A stretch of 8,497 bases of DNA from Patescibacteria group bacterium (GCA_018814635.1 JAHIYV010000015.1:1-8497); one strand, 5' to 3'. Positions 1 to 6,381 are shown, counted from the stretch's first letter. Notes: a model not told the origin generated them from the sequence alone. Made by a program: numbers and translations.

Positions 1-25
1 CCGAAAACTTGGAGAGCGAAGCCAA

Positions 26-103
26 GCAGAAAAACTTTCTTTACAATTTTTAATTTTGCGCTCCAGATTTTTTCTTTTAAAAAGAAAAAGGAAGTTTTTC
101 TGC
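26..103. repeat. 12-bp inverted repeat around an AT-rich 54-nt spacer
   Basis: The arm GCAGAAAAACTT at 26-37 is an exact reverse complement of AAGTTTTTCTGC at 92-103. The spacer contains a second nested palindrome, TTTTTCTTTT followed by AAAAGAAAAA, near 70-90. As RNA this would fold into a long branched hairpin. It could be part of the RNA gene that ends near 269, or a separate repeat; the sequence alone does not decide. Confidence 0.5.
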
Positions 104-110
104 GAGGTGG

Positions 111-128
111 GCCGCCGTACTCGGCGGC
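111..128. other. GC-rich perfect hairpin
   Basis: GCCGCCG (111-117), loop TACT, CGGCGGC (122-128) gives seven GC-rich pairs in otherwise very AT-rich DNA. A competing fold ACTCG-GCGG-CGAGT overlaps its right arm, so the stretch could switch between two hairpins or be part of a pseudoknot. No T-run follows directly, so it is not a good intrinsic terminator. Confidence 0.5.
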
Positions 129-174
129 GAGTCGAAGCGAGTGGATTTTTTCAGGAATTTTTGATAAAGTAAGT

Positions 175-269
175 TCGAGCGAAATCGTAAATATACACCT
201 TTACCTAGATTTTAGTAGGTAGCCGAGGCCTACCAATAGTAGACGGGAGTTCAATTCTCCCTACCCGCA
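175..269 (+). ncRNA. 3' tRNA-like end of an RNA gene, possibly tmRNA (ssrA), 5' part missing
   Basis: Positions 245-261 form a textbook T arm: GGGAG, the seven-base loop TTCAATT, then CTCCC. Seven bases (TACCCGC, 262-268) follow as the 3' acceptor strand, then a discriminator A at 269; CCA is not encoded. No matching GCGGGTA 5' strand lies within tRNA distance, so this is not an ordinary tRNA. Upstream, AGCGAAATCGTAAA and the AGAC just before the T stem resemble the end of bacterial tmRNA, where the 5' half lies about 350 nt away and would fall outside the window. Against tmRNA, base 70 of the acceptor is C, whereas tmRNA normally has U to make the G-U pair read by alanyl-tRNA synthetase. A stem GGTAG/CTACC (218-234) with loop CCGAGGC also looks like an anticodon arm. 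Alternatives are an intron-split tRNA or a tRNA fragment left at an integration site. Confidence 0.4.
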
Positions 270-327
270 CAGAACAGTATTATGTATTTGATAAAAGGCA
301 GACGAGAAGTCGGACATCCGTCTAGTC

Positions 328-477
328 TTGTCATCCCATGCGAATTTTTTGTTATCCTATTTGGAGTATTTTGTCATCCCGTGCTTTGGATCCAGAAATC
401 GTGGTTATTCTCCTAGATTCCATTTTTCAACGGAATGACAAAGGTGCTTGTGGTGACGAAATTAGAGAATGACAAAA
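328..477. repeat. Cluster of GTCATYCC palindromic repeats
   Basis: TTTGTCATCCCGT (370-382) and ACGGAATGACAAA (430-442) are inverted copies matching at 12 of 13 positions. The interior (TGGATCCAG against CTAGATTCCA) is also imperfectly palindromic, giving a roughly 73-nt hairpin. A second, outer pair lies at 328-340 (TTGTCATCCCATG) and about 465-475 (GAGAATGACAA), with a degenerate TTGTTATCC at 349-357. This has the form of an interspersed palindromic repeat nested inside another copy. No open reading frame is associated with it. Confidence 0.55.
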
Positions 478-565
478 AAAAGAAAAAGCGTTAGACACAC
501 TTTTGTGAACGGCCCCCTTAATTTATTGAAATTTAGAAAAAAACAAGAACTCGTACACAAACAAC

Positions 566-596
566 AAAAAAGCGGATAATCATATCCGCTTTTTTT
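566..596. terminator. Bidirectional intrinsic terminator
   Basis: GCGGATA (572-578), loop ATCA, TATCCGC (583-589) is a perfect stem flanked by six A on the left and seven T on the right, so it can work on both strands. On the minus strand it lies 23 bp past the hup stop codon and would end that transcript. On the plus strand it would end any RNA coming from the tRNA-like gene and the repeats upstream. Confidence 0.85.
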
Positions 597-618
597 GAAA
601 TCAAGATAGGGTGTGAAT

Positions 619-891
619 CTATCTTACTGTGTCTTTTAATGCTTTTGATGCTCTGAATTTTGGCACCCTCATTTCAGGAACTTGGATAGGTTCTCCTGTT
701 CGTGGATTTCGCGCAGTACGAGCAGCTCGTAGTTTAGCAGAAAAAATACCTAAACCTGAAATAGAAACTTCTTCGCCCTTTTTTAATGTTTCTATAATAG
801 ATGCAATGATGGTTTCAACTGTTTGTTCTGCGGAAACTTTTGTCCCCCCCATTTTTTCGTGCACTATTTCAACGATTGAATGTTTATTCAT
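619..891 (-). CDS. hup: HU-family DNA-binding protein
   Basis: A 90-residue histone-like protein of the HU/IHF family that bends and compacts chromosomal DNA as a dimer; the length is typical. The N-terminal helices occupy about residues 1-40. The turn GLGIF (46-50) stands where HU has GFGTF. The DNA-clasping arm includes RNPRTGEPIQV (61-71), with the intercalating proline at P63, and the C-terminal part VPKFRASKALKDTV matches the family. Start: the first ATG, preceded by an A-rich stretch without a Shine-Dalgarno. It stands alone, 157 bp downstream of rny on the same strand, with a perfect terminator after it. Whether it is HU or IHF-like cannot be settled from one copy; non-specific HU is the default. 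Confidence 0.95.
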   Translation of the reverse strand: MNKHSIVEIVHEKMGGTKVSAEQTVETIIASIIETLKKGEEVSISGLGIFSAKLRAARTARNPRTGEPIQVPEMRVPKFRASKALKDTVR

Positions 892-1002
892 AATTTTTTT
901 TAATTATTATCTTATAACTTATAATAAATGAATTAATTCGACCTTCTTTTAATAATAAGCTCCTATTATTCTAACAGATAAGAGCTTTGATGCCTACCTA
1001 TT

Positions 1003-1030
1003 ATTATATATAAGCATATTTTTTACGCAA
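1003..1030 (-). promoter_or_regulatory. Possible hup promoter
   Basis: On the minus strand TTGCGT (1030-1025), a 16-bp spacer, then TATAAT (1008-1003). This would start transcription about 105 nt before the hup ATG. A nearer alternative -10 (GATAAT, about 14 nt before the ATG) would give a very short leader. An AATAATA/TATTATT hairpin (951-970) lies in the longer leader. Transcript start mapping would decide. Confidence 0.4.
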
Positions 1031-1048
1031 TAGCTAGCCAGTTTTGGT

Positions 1049-2575
1049 TTATCTCGCTAATTCCATTACTCGTGATTCTCTTATAACATTGACGCGAATT
1101 TCACCGGGGTATTTTAATTCCTTTTCTATTTGCTTAGCAATATCTCTTGCTAGTTGCCGTGCTTCTATATCAGATATTGCTTCTGGTTTTACAAAAATGC
1201 GTAGCTCGCGTCCCGCTTGAAGGGCGTATGCTTTTTCAACTCCGTCAAACGACTTCGCAATTGCCTCCAGATCTTCAAGCCTCTTGATATAGTTTTCAAT
1301 AGTATCCCGCCTAGCTCCTGGGCGACTACCAGAAATAGCATCTGCTGTCTGAACAATCTTTGCCTCAATGGTTTCATACGGATAGTCCTCATGGTGAGAT
1401 TTCATTGCTTGTATAATTTTTTCATTGGCCCCAAATTTCTGTAATATTCTCCGCCCTATTTCAACATGAGTTCCTGGTATTTCATGATCAACTGCTTTTC
1501 CTATGTCATGCAATAATGCGCCTGCTTTTGCAATTGCTACATCAGCGCCAATTTCTTCCGCAATTATTCCCGCGATATGAGACATTTCAATAGAATGCTG
1601 AAGAACATTTTGACCATAGCTTGTTCTAAAATAAAGTCGTCCTAAAATTGAAATAATTCGCGGGTCTAGATCATAAACGCTACATTCATAGGCCGCTTTT
1701 TCTCCTTTTTCTTTTATAATTTTATGAATTGTTTCTTTTGCTGTTGCTACAAATTCTTCAATTTTAACAGGTTGAATGCGTCCATCTAGCAGTAAGTTTT
1801 CTAAAGCCACTTTTGCTATCTGCCTCCTAACAGAATCAAAGGATGATATGATAACCACTCCTGGTGTATCATCAACAATAAGTTCAACCCCCGCCACTCG
1901 CTCAAATGCGCGAATATTACGACCTTCTTTTCCAATAACCTTGCCTTTTATGTCGTCAGAGGCAATGTTTACCGATGAAGTAGTAAATTCTGCCGCTGTT
2001 GAATTACCCATTCTTTGTATTGCAGCCGCTAAAATTTCTTTTGCCTTGTTTTCAAAACGACTCTCACCTTCCTGGTCAAGTTTTTTTAAGCGTATTGAGA
2101 GATCTTCTTCTTGGTCTTTTTTGATAACATTCAAGAGTTCTTCTTTAGCATCTTCTGCGCTTAGTTCGGAAATGCGCTCCAACTCGGTTTCTGCGGCTTT
2201 TGATTTTTGTTCTACTTGTTCTTTAATTATTTTGATATCTTCAATTTTCTTTTTTATAGACTCTACCTCATTGTCTATACCTAATTGTCTTTTATCAAGT
2301 AATTCTTCTTTTTTTGCAAACCTGTTCTCTGTTTTTTGAAATTGTTCATCTTTCTCTTTTTCCTTCTCTTTTATTTCTTGCGCCAAACCCTCAGCTTTTT
2401 TTTCGGCACTTTTAATAATCTTTTGGGAGCTTTCTTTCGCCTCCAATATCATTTTTTTAATCTCAATCTCCAAAGAGCCTTTTTTGCCAATAGCAAGAAA
2501 ATATCGCAAAAAATACCCCAAAACAATCCCAAGTACACTTGTGATTGCTAATAAAACCATTGTTTGTATATTCAT
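1049..2575 (-). CDS. rny: Ribonuclease Y (membrane-anchored endoribonuclease)
   Basis: A 508-residue RNase Y, which starts mRNA decay by endonucleolytic cleavage at the inner face of the membrane; Bacillus RNase Y has about 520 residues, so this is full length. Residues 6-29 form one hydrophobic membrane anchor. About 35-180 is a charged, Lys/Glu-rich coiled coil. The KH RNA-binding domain holds GKVIGKEGRNIRAF (211-224). The HD metal-dependent phosphohydrolase domain has H327, the HD pair H356-D357 in LLHDIGKA, HHED (394-397) and D412 in QTADAISGSRPGAR. The C-terminal YPGEIRVNVIRESR is family-typical. Start: the first ATG, just before the anchor; no Shine-Dalgarno, but a hairpin sits 3 nt upstream. 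No clear terminator separates it from hup, so read-through into hup is possible. Confidence 0.97.
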   Translation of the reverse strand: MNIQTMVLLAITSVLGIVLGYFLRYFLAIGKKGSLEIEIKKMILEAKESSQKIIKSAEKKAEGLAQEIKEKEKEKDEQFQKTENRFAKKEELLDKRQLGIDNEVESIKKKIEDIKIIKEQVEQKSKAAETELERISELSAEDAKEELLNVIKKDQEEDLSIRLKKLDQEGESRFENKAKEILAAAIQRMGNSTAAEFTTSSVNIASDDIKGKVIGKEGRNIRAFERVAGVELIVDDTPGVVIISSFDSVRRQIAKVALENLLLDGRIQPVKIEEFVATAKETIHKIIKEKGEKAAYECSVYDLDPRIISILGRLYFRTSYGQNVLQHSIEMSHIAGIIAEEIGADVAIAKAGALLHDIGKAVDHEIPGTHVEIGRRILQKFGANEKIIQAMKSHHEDYPYETIEAKIVQTADAISGSRPGARRDTIENYIKRLEDLEAIAKSFDGVEKAYALQAGRELRIFVKPEAISDIEARQLARDIAKQIEKELKYPGEIRVNVIRESRVMELAR

Positions 2576-2578
2576 AAT

Positions 2579-2596
2579 AGTGAAAAAGATTTCACT
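2579..2596 (-). promoter_or_regulatory. Hairpin abutting the rny start codon
   Basis: AGTGAAA (2579-2585), loop AAGA, TTTCACT (2590-2596) is a perfect seven-pair stem ending 3 nt before the rny ATG, where a ribosome binding site would normally be. There is no purine-rich SD here. It could lower translation initiation or protect the 5' end of the message. Function is inferred. Confidence 0.4.
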
Positions 2597-2606
2597 TTGA
2601 AAATAA

Positions 2607-2626
2607 TCCTATGGTGGTCCTATGGT
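2607..2626. repeat. Two direct repeats of TCCTATGGT at 11-bp spacing
   Basis: TCCTATGGT occurs at 2607-2615 and 2618-2626, starts 11 bp apart, about one helical turn, so both copies face the same side of DNA. They lie 32-51 bp upstream of the rny ATG. That geometry fits a tandem operator for a regulator, but no protein is known and chance is possible. Confidence 0.35.
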
Positions 2627-3121
2627 AATTTCATACCCAAACTAGACAGCATACATAGTAATACAATATTAACAGGATACTTATCCCAGTAACTTATAAA
2701 GTTTAAATTTGAATAGGTTGTAAGCCACATTAAACATCGAAGAATTTTTCCGTAAAGTAAAATCCAACTAATTAGTCATCTCTAATAATTAACCTAACAA
2801 TAACAATTTCATACTACCAAAAAAGTACGGCTGTGTCCAATTTTGATTTTTTAAGAGTCTGTTCATAATCTAAGATATTATCCAAGATTATCCAAGGACC
2901 GTCCTTGGATAAGACCAAACGGCTATTTATAAGGCTTTTTCGTTGTCCAAGGACCGTCCTTGGACAAATGTCCTTGGACAAATGGACTAATTCTTGGGTT
3001 GATTTTGGCTTGTTTTTTTGATAAAGTTAAACAGCCCTGCTTGTAGATAGCTTGGTTAACCCAAAAAAATTTAGTCGCTGATATAAAATAACCTGTTTAA
3101 TTTTCGCTCAAATTCCCAAAA
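2627..3121. other. Gene-free gap between rny and clpP
   Basis: About 500 bp with no reading frame I can support on either strand, AT-rich apart from the TCCAAGGAC palindromes (separate entry). Other structure: a 10-bp direct repeat ATTATCCAAG near 2878-2897, and a long-range pair TTGGGTT (2994-3000) with AACCCAA (3058-3064). I see no good terminator with a T-run for clpP. The gap is unusually long for this otherwise compact stretch, so an unrecognised small RNA is possible. Confidence 0.5.
2888..2984. repeat. Palindrome and tandem-repeat array with TCCAAGGAC core
   Basis: Two near-identical perfect palindromes occur 55 bp apart. The first has 12-bp arms TTATCCAAGGAC / GTCCTTGGATAA around one base (2888-2912). 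The second is TTGTCCAAGGAC / GTCCTTGGACAA (2943-2967). The right arm of the second is continued by an exact 14-bp tandem duplication, TCCTTGGACAAATG at 2957-2970 and 2971-2984. A further half copy, CCTTGGACA, lies at 3808-3816 upstream of dnaB. No T-run follows on either strand. This looks like a dispersed repeat or protein-binding site rather than a terminator. Confidence 0.65.
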
Positions 3122-3706
3122 TTATGTTGTTTTTGGGTTATAGACCTTGTCTATAAGTCCATATTTTTTTGCTTCTTCGGGTGTAAACCAGTAGTCACGA
3201 TCCATATCTTTAGCGATTTGTTCTGTTGTTTTGTATGTGTGCTGAGCAAGTATTTTTATTAAATTATCCTTTGATTTTAACATTTGCTTGGCAGATATTT
3301 CAATATCTGATGCTTGTCCTTCTACGCCTCCTATGGGTTGATGAATCATAATTTCCGCGTTTGGCAAAGAACATCGTTTTCCTTTAACGCCCGCGGAGAG
3401 AAGAATAGAACCCATAGAGGCTGCCATTCCCACACAAATTGTTGATACATCGGGTTTAATATGTTGCATGGCGTCATAAATCGCAAGCCCAGCGTAAACA
3501 TGACCGCCTGGAGTGTTAATATATAGAGAAATATCTTTTTTGGGGTCTTCTGATTCCAAAAAGAGAAGTTGAGCAATCACAATATTTGCTACATTGTCAT
3601 CAATGTGTCCACTAAGAAAAATGATACGGTCTCTCAAAAGACGAGAATAAATATCATAAGCTCTTTCGCCTGTGGCAGATTTTTCAATAACTGTTGGTAT
3701 AAGCAT
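3122..3706 (-). CDS. clpP: ATP-dependent Clp protease proteolytic subunit ClpP
   Basis: A 194-residue ClpP serine protease, the barrel-forming proteolytic subunit that degrades proteins fed in by a Clp ATPase (ClpX or ClpC) in the cytosol. With the start chosen here the catalytic triad falls at S97 ([11 protein letters not shown]), H122 (MIHQPIGG) and D171 (DRDYWF), the same numbers as mature E. coli ClpP. The N-terminal LIPTVIE and [12 protein letters not shown] are family-typical. Two ATGs are available, 3712 and 3706. The Shine-Dalgarno GAAAGGA ends 1 nt before the first and 7 nt before the second, so 3706 is the better start. No Clp ATPase gene is adjacent. It is divergent from dnaB. Confidence 0.97.
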   Translation of the reverse strand: MLIPTVIEKSATGERAYDIYSRLLRDRIIFLSGHIDDNVANIVIAQLLFLESEDPKKDISLYINTPGGHVYAGLAIYDAMQHIKPDVSTICVGMAASMGSILLSAGVKGKRCSLPNAEIMIHQPIGGVEGQASDIEISAKQMLKSKDNLIKILAQHTYKTTEQIAKDMDRDYWFTPEEAKKYGLIDKVYNPKTT

Positions 3707-3713
3707 ATTCATA

Positions 3714-3766
3714 TCCTTTCACTTTCATTCACTAATTTAACGCTAATTATAATAAAAAGTATAGCA
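3714..3766 (-). promoter_or_regulatory. clpP promoter and ribosome binding site
   Basis: On the minus strand an extended -10 TGCTATACT (3766-3758) precedes a leader of about 45 nt and the SD GAAAGGA (3720-3714). A second -10-like TATAAT is at 3751-3746. The -35 for the extended -10 (TTAGGA, near 3786-3781) is weak. The SD fixes the clpP start at 3706. clpP is one of only two genes in the window with a clear SD. Confidence 0.5.
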
Positions 3767-3833
3767 CAAAAAATAAAAAATCCTAATTTTTTTAATTTAA
3801 GGTTTACCCTTGGACAGATTTAATTTTAACTTT

Positions 3834-3853
3834 TTATCCACATTTTATGCACA
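3834..3853 (+). promoter_or_regulatory. Two tandem DnaA boxes upstream of dnaB
   Basis: TTATCCACA (3834-3842) and TTATGCACA (3845-3853) both match the DnaA-box consensus TTATNCACA exactly. They are in the same orientation, 11 bp start to start, so on one face of the helix. They lie just upstream of the dnaB -35. They could let DnaA control dnaB, or mark an unwinding region, since AT-rich DNA follows. Two boxes alone are not enough to call an origin. Confidence 0.6.
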
Positions 3854-3867
3854 AATTTAACGAATTA

Positions 3868-3897
3868 TTGACACATTTTTTTCTGATTTTTTATGTT
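3868..3897 (+). promoter_or_regulatory. dnaB promoter giving a leaderless or near-leaderless mRNA
   Basis: A perfect -35 TTGACA (3868-3873), an 18-bp spacer, then TATGTT (3892-3897). The expected start, about 7 nt past the -10, is near 3904, only about 5 nt before the dnaB ATG at 3909. No Shine-Dalgarno is present, which agrees with leaderless translation. Confidence 0.6.
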
Positions 3898-3908
3898 AGA
3901 ATCAATTA

Positions 3909-5294
3909 ATGCAAAAAACTTTCAAGAATAATAGTCTGCGTGTTCCCCCTCAAAATATTGAGGGAGAAAAAGCGCTATTGGGTTCCATTATGCTTAAACC
4001 AGATGTATTTCATGATATTGTTGATATTATTTCTCCTGATGTTTTTTATACTGAATGTCATCGCAAGATATTTCGCGCGATGTTGGATTTATACAGTAAA
4101 AATCAACCAATAGATTTACTCTCGCTATCTAGTCGTCTTAAAGAAAAAAAAGAATTACAAAACATAGGTGGTAGCTCTTATCTCACTGAAATTATTGAGG
4201 GTGTTCCTTCTTCCGCAAATGTTAAATATTATGCTGATATTATTTATAAAAAATTCATACTCCGTAATATTATTGTCGCAGCCGACCATATAGCTGAGCT
4301 TGGTTATAATGAACATCTTGAGCTAGAGCAACTAATTGACGAGGTAGAAAAAAAGGTTCTTCAAGCAACCAATATTAACAGCAGACAAAAATTTGCTCTT
4401 TTAAAACCTTTATTAACAGAAGCTTTTGAGCGTATTGAGAAACTTCATAATAGTAAGGGTCAAGAAATTCGTGGAATCAGAACTGGGTTTACCAATATTG
4501 ATGACAAGCTTGCTGGTTTACAAAAATCAGATCTTATTATTATTGCCGCGCGTCCCTCTGTTGGAAAAACAGCTCTTGCTCTTGATATTGCGCGACAAAC
4601 CGCGATTAAATATAAAACTAAGGTTGGTATTTTTTCTCTTGAAATGAGTTCTCAACAACTTGTGGACAGAATGTTGAGCGCGCAAGCGCGCGTGGATTCT
4701 TGGAGACTACGCACAGGTAAATTAAATACTGATGAAGATTTTTTAAGCATACAAACGGCGTTAGGCGAGCTTTCTAAAGCGCCAATTTTTATTGATGACA
4801 ATGCCAGTAACACGGTTCTTTCAATTCGTTCAGTCGCGCGGAAAATGAAAAAAGAACAGGGTTTGGATCTTATAATTGTTGACTATCTTCAACTTATTCA
4901 TCCAACAAAAAATTATGATTCAATGGTTAATCAAGTAACAGAAATTTCCAGAGCACTTAAAGGACTTGCGAGAGAACTGGAAGTGCCGGTGCTTGCGTTG
5001 TCTCAACTTTCTAGGGCAATAGAACAACGAGGGGGGCGACCTCGTTTGTCCGATTTACGCGATTCTGGTTCCATTGAGCAAGACGCGGATGTGGTAATGT
5101 TTATTCATCGTGATGATAAACAAAAAGATGAGTCCGAAAAGACCAACATTGCTGAGATTTTGATAGAAAAACACCGCAATGGTCCAACAGGTAAAGTAGA
5201 GCTTTATTTTAATGAGAAAAAAACTTCTTTTGAAGATTTAAGGACTGATATTCCCGCTAATACAGAGGCGGAAGAAATTTTTGATAATTTCTAA
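3909..5294 (+). CDS. dnaB: Replicative DNA helicase DnaB
   Basis: A 461-residue replicative helicase, the hexameric ring that unwinds DNA at the fork using ATP; length is normal. The N-terminal helical domain (about 13-115, starting PPQNIEGEKALLGSI) binds primase and partners. The RecA-like ATPase domain starts near 180. Walker A is ARPSVGKT (214-221), with K220 and T221; this family often has M where V218 stands. The catalytic glutamate is E245 in SLEMS. Walker B is LIIVDYLQL with D325. SQLSRAIEQR (365-374) and the arginine-finger region EKHRNGPTG (420-428) are present. No intein interrupts it. Start: ATG with no SD, just behind the promoter. recR begins 10 bp after its stop. Confidence 0.98.
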   Translation: MQKTFKNNSLRVPPQNIEGEKALLGSIMLKPDVFHDIVDIISPDVFYTECHRKIFRAMLDLYSKNQPIDLLSLSSRLKEKKELQNIGGSSYLTEIIEGVPSSANVKYYADIIYKKFILRNIIVAADHIAELGYNEHLELEQLIDEVEKKVLQATNINSRQKFALLKPLLTEAFERIEKLHNSKGQEIRGIRTGFTNIDDKLAGLQKSDLIIIAARPSVGKTALALDIARQTAIKYKTKVGIFSLEMSSQQLVDRMLSAQARVDSWRLRTGKLNTDEDFLSIQTALGELSKAPIFIDDNASNTVLSIRSVARKMKKEQGLDLIIVDYLQLIHPTKNYDSMVNQVTEISRALKGLARELEVPVLALSQLSRAIEQRGGRPRLSDLRDSGSIEQDADVVMFIHRDDKQKDESEKTNIAEILIEKHRNGPTGKVELYFNEKKTSFEDLRTDIPANTEAEEIFDNF

Positions 5295-5304
5295 TAAATA
5301 TAAT

Positions 5305-5925
5305 ATGGATAACATTTCAAAATTAATTGAAAAATTTTCCCAGTTTCCGGGTGTAGGAGGAAGACAAGCTAAAAGGTTTGTTTATTTTCTTTTATCACAA
5401 GATAAAAACTACGCTCAAGCACTTTCTACTATAATCTTACAACTTTCGGATAGCGTGACTAAATGCTCGCACTGTTTTAGATTTTTTCTGTCTTCTAGTA
5501 TTGATGCTTCTGTATGCAATATATGCGCAAGCGCCAACACAGATAAAACATTATTAATGATTGTTGCAAAAGATGTTGATTTAGAGAATATGCAAAAAAG
5601 TAACACTTTTAACGGGCGCTATTTTATATTAAACGGACTTATGTCAATTGCGAGCAAAAAAGATTCTGTGGGGCTAAGAACAACAGAACTTGTGAGAGAG
5701 ATTAAACGCGCTATAGAAGAAGATAATTTACAAGAAATAATTTTTGCTTTCACTGTAAATCCTGAAGGCGATAATACAAAAATGTTTATAAAACAGCTTT
5801 TACAACCCCTCATTGAAAAACACAAAATTAAAATAACAACACTAGGTCGCGGTCTTTCCACAGGAACCGAGCTTGAATATTCTGATAGTAACACTCTCAA
5901 GAGCGCGTTGCAAAATAGAGAATAA
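5305..5925 (+). CDS. recR: Recombination mediator protein RecR
   Basis: A 206-residue RecR, which with RecO helps load RecA onto single-stranded DNA at gaps; the family is about 200 long. From this start, the helix-hairpin-helix covers about 13-28 (FPGVGGRQAKRF). A four-cysteine zinc finger is C54, C57, C71, C74 (KCSHC...CNIC). The Toprim domain begins near LMIVAKDVD (84-92) and includes NPEGDN (152-157). The C-terminal LGRGLSTGTELEY matches the family. An in-frame TTG at 5281 would add eight residues (MIISNKYN) and overlap dnaB; I prefer ATG 5305 because it gives the usual N-terminus and leaves a 10-bp gap. No SD is seen, so it is probably translated from the dnaB transcript. recF and recO are not in the window. 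Confidence 0.95.
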   Translation: MDNISKLIEKFSQFPGVGGRQAKRFVYFLLSQDKNYAQALSTIILQLSDSVTKCSHCFRFFLSSSIDASVCNICASANTDKTLLMIVAKDVDLENMQKSNTFNGRYFILNGLMSIASKKDSVGLRTTELVREIKRAIEEDNLQEIIFAFTVNPEGDNTKMFIKQLLQPLIEKHKIKITTLGRGLSTGTELEYSDSNTLKSALQNRE

Positions 5926-5958
5926 ATAAATGTAAATATCAAAAATCAAAATGGAAAA

Positions 5959-6010
5959 TTTACCCTGTTAAATTGCTTCGCACCTGCTTTGTGGGATTTA
6001 ACAGGGTGAA
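5959..6010. terminator. Long hairpin between convergent recR and rplU
   Basis: ACCCTGTTAAAT (5962-5973) pairs perfectly with ATTTAACAGGGT (5996-6007), extended by a G-U and two A-T pairs to about 15. The loop is 22 nt. It begins about 6 nt past the rplU stop and 34 nt past the recR stop. The flanks are A/T-rich but lack a clean T-run, so it is a weak terminator, or an RNA 3'-end protecting stem, for one or both genes. Confidence 0.5.
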
Positions 6011-6012
6011 AA

Positions 6013-6330
6013 TTACTTGATTGTTCCGATTTTAACTTTGTCGTGAATTTGGCGGTGTCCTTTCTTTTTAAAGTAGCGACTTTTTGATTTGAATCTAATG
6101 ACACTGATTTTTTTATTTCTTCCACGCGTTTCATAAATTGCTGTAATTTTCGCTCCCTCAATATACGGAGTTCCAACAACTGTTTCTTTTTCATCATTGA
6201 TTAATAGCACCTTATCAAAAACCACTTCATCCCCCTCTTTCAAGTTAGCAGAAAGCTTCTCAATTTTAATTGATTCGTCAGGACTTATTTTATATTGCTT
6301 TCCACCTGTTTTTATTATTGCAAATTTCAT
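6013..6330 (-). CDS. rplU: 50S ribosomal protein bL21
   Basis: A 105-residue bL21, which binds 23S rRNA in the large subunit; length is normal. It opens with the family signature MKFAIIKTGGKQYKI and keeps GDEVVFDKVLLI (33-44), VGTPYIEGAKI (52-62) and the basic C-terminal block with RFKSKSRYFKKKGHRQ, the conserved RNA-contact region. Start: the first ATG, 9 nt behind a good -10, with no SD. In most bacteria rplU is followed by rpmA; here the next thing downstream is a hairpin and convergent recR, so the usual pair is split. It diverges from the sigma fragment. Confidence 0.97.
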   Translation of the reverse strand: MKFAIIKTGGKQYKISPDESIKIEKLSANLKEGDEVVFDKVLLINDEKETVVGTPYIEGAKITAIYETRGRNKKISVIRFKSKSRYFKKKGHRQIHDKVKIGTIK

Positions 6331-6339
6331 AATTTCTCA

Positions 6340-6367
6340 ATTATACATAAGTTCCCCTATAAATCAA
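6340..6367 (-). promoter_or_regulatory. rplU promoter, near-leaderless
   Basis: On the minus strand TTGATT (6367-6362), a 16-bp spacer, then TATAAT (6345-6340) with an upstream TG, an extended -10. Only 9 nt separate the -10 from the rplU ATG, so the transcript would have a leader of about 2-3 nt or none. Confidence 0.6.
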
Positions 6368-6381
6368 GTTGAAACAAGCAA

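Noticed and set aside
328..477. CRISPR array
   Set aside because: The repeats are inverted, irregularly spaced and too few; no regular spacers and no cas genes.
629..931. 100-residue plus-strand reading frame opposite hup
   Set aside because: It is the antisense shadow of the hup gene, whose minus-strand product is a clear HU protein.
1776..2339. 187-residue plus-strand reading frame
   Set aside because: Ser/Phe-rich antisense translation of the Lys/Glu-rich RNase Y coiled coil; no family features.
2888..2984. Intrinsic terminator for clpP
   Set aside because: The palindromes are perfect but no T-run follows on the minus strand, and they lie more than 130 bp past the stop.
3834..3908. Replication origin
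   Set aside because: Only two DnaA boxes and a short AT-rich stretch are seen, and dnaA and dnaN are not next to it; not enough for an oriC call.
5281..5304. TTG start of recR overlapping dnaB
   Set aside because: ATG 5305 gives the normal RecR N-terminus and avoids the overlap; no SD favours the TTG.
5946..6197. 83-residue minus-strand frame ending past rplU
   Set aside because: It overlaps rplU in another frame and runs through the intergenic hairpin; no domain seen.
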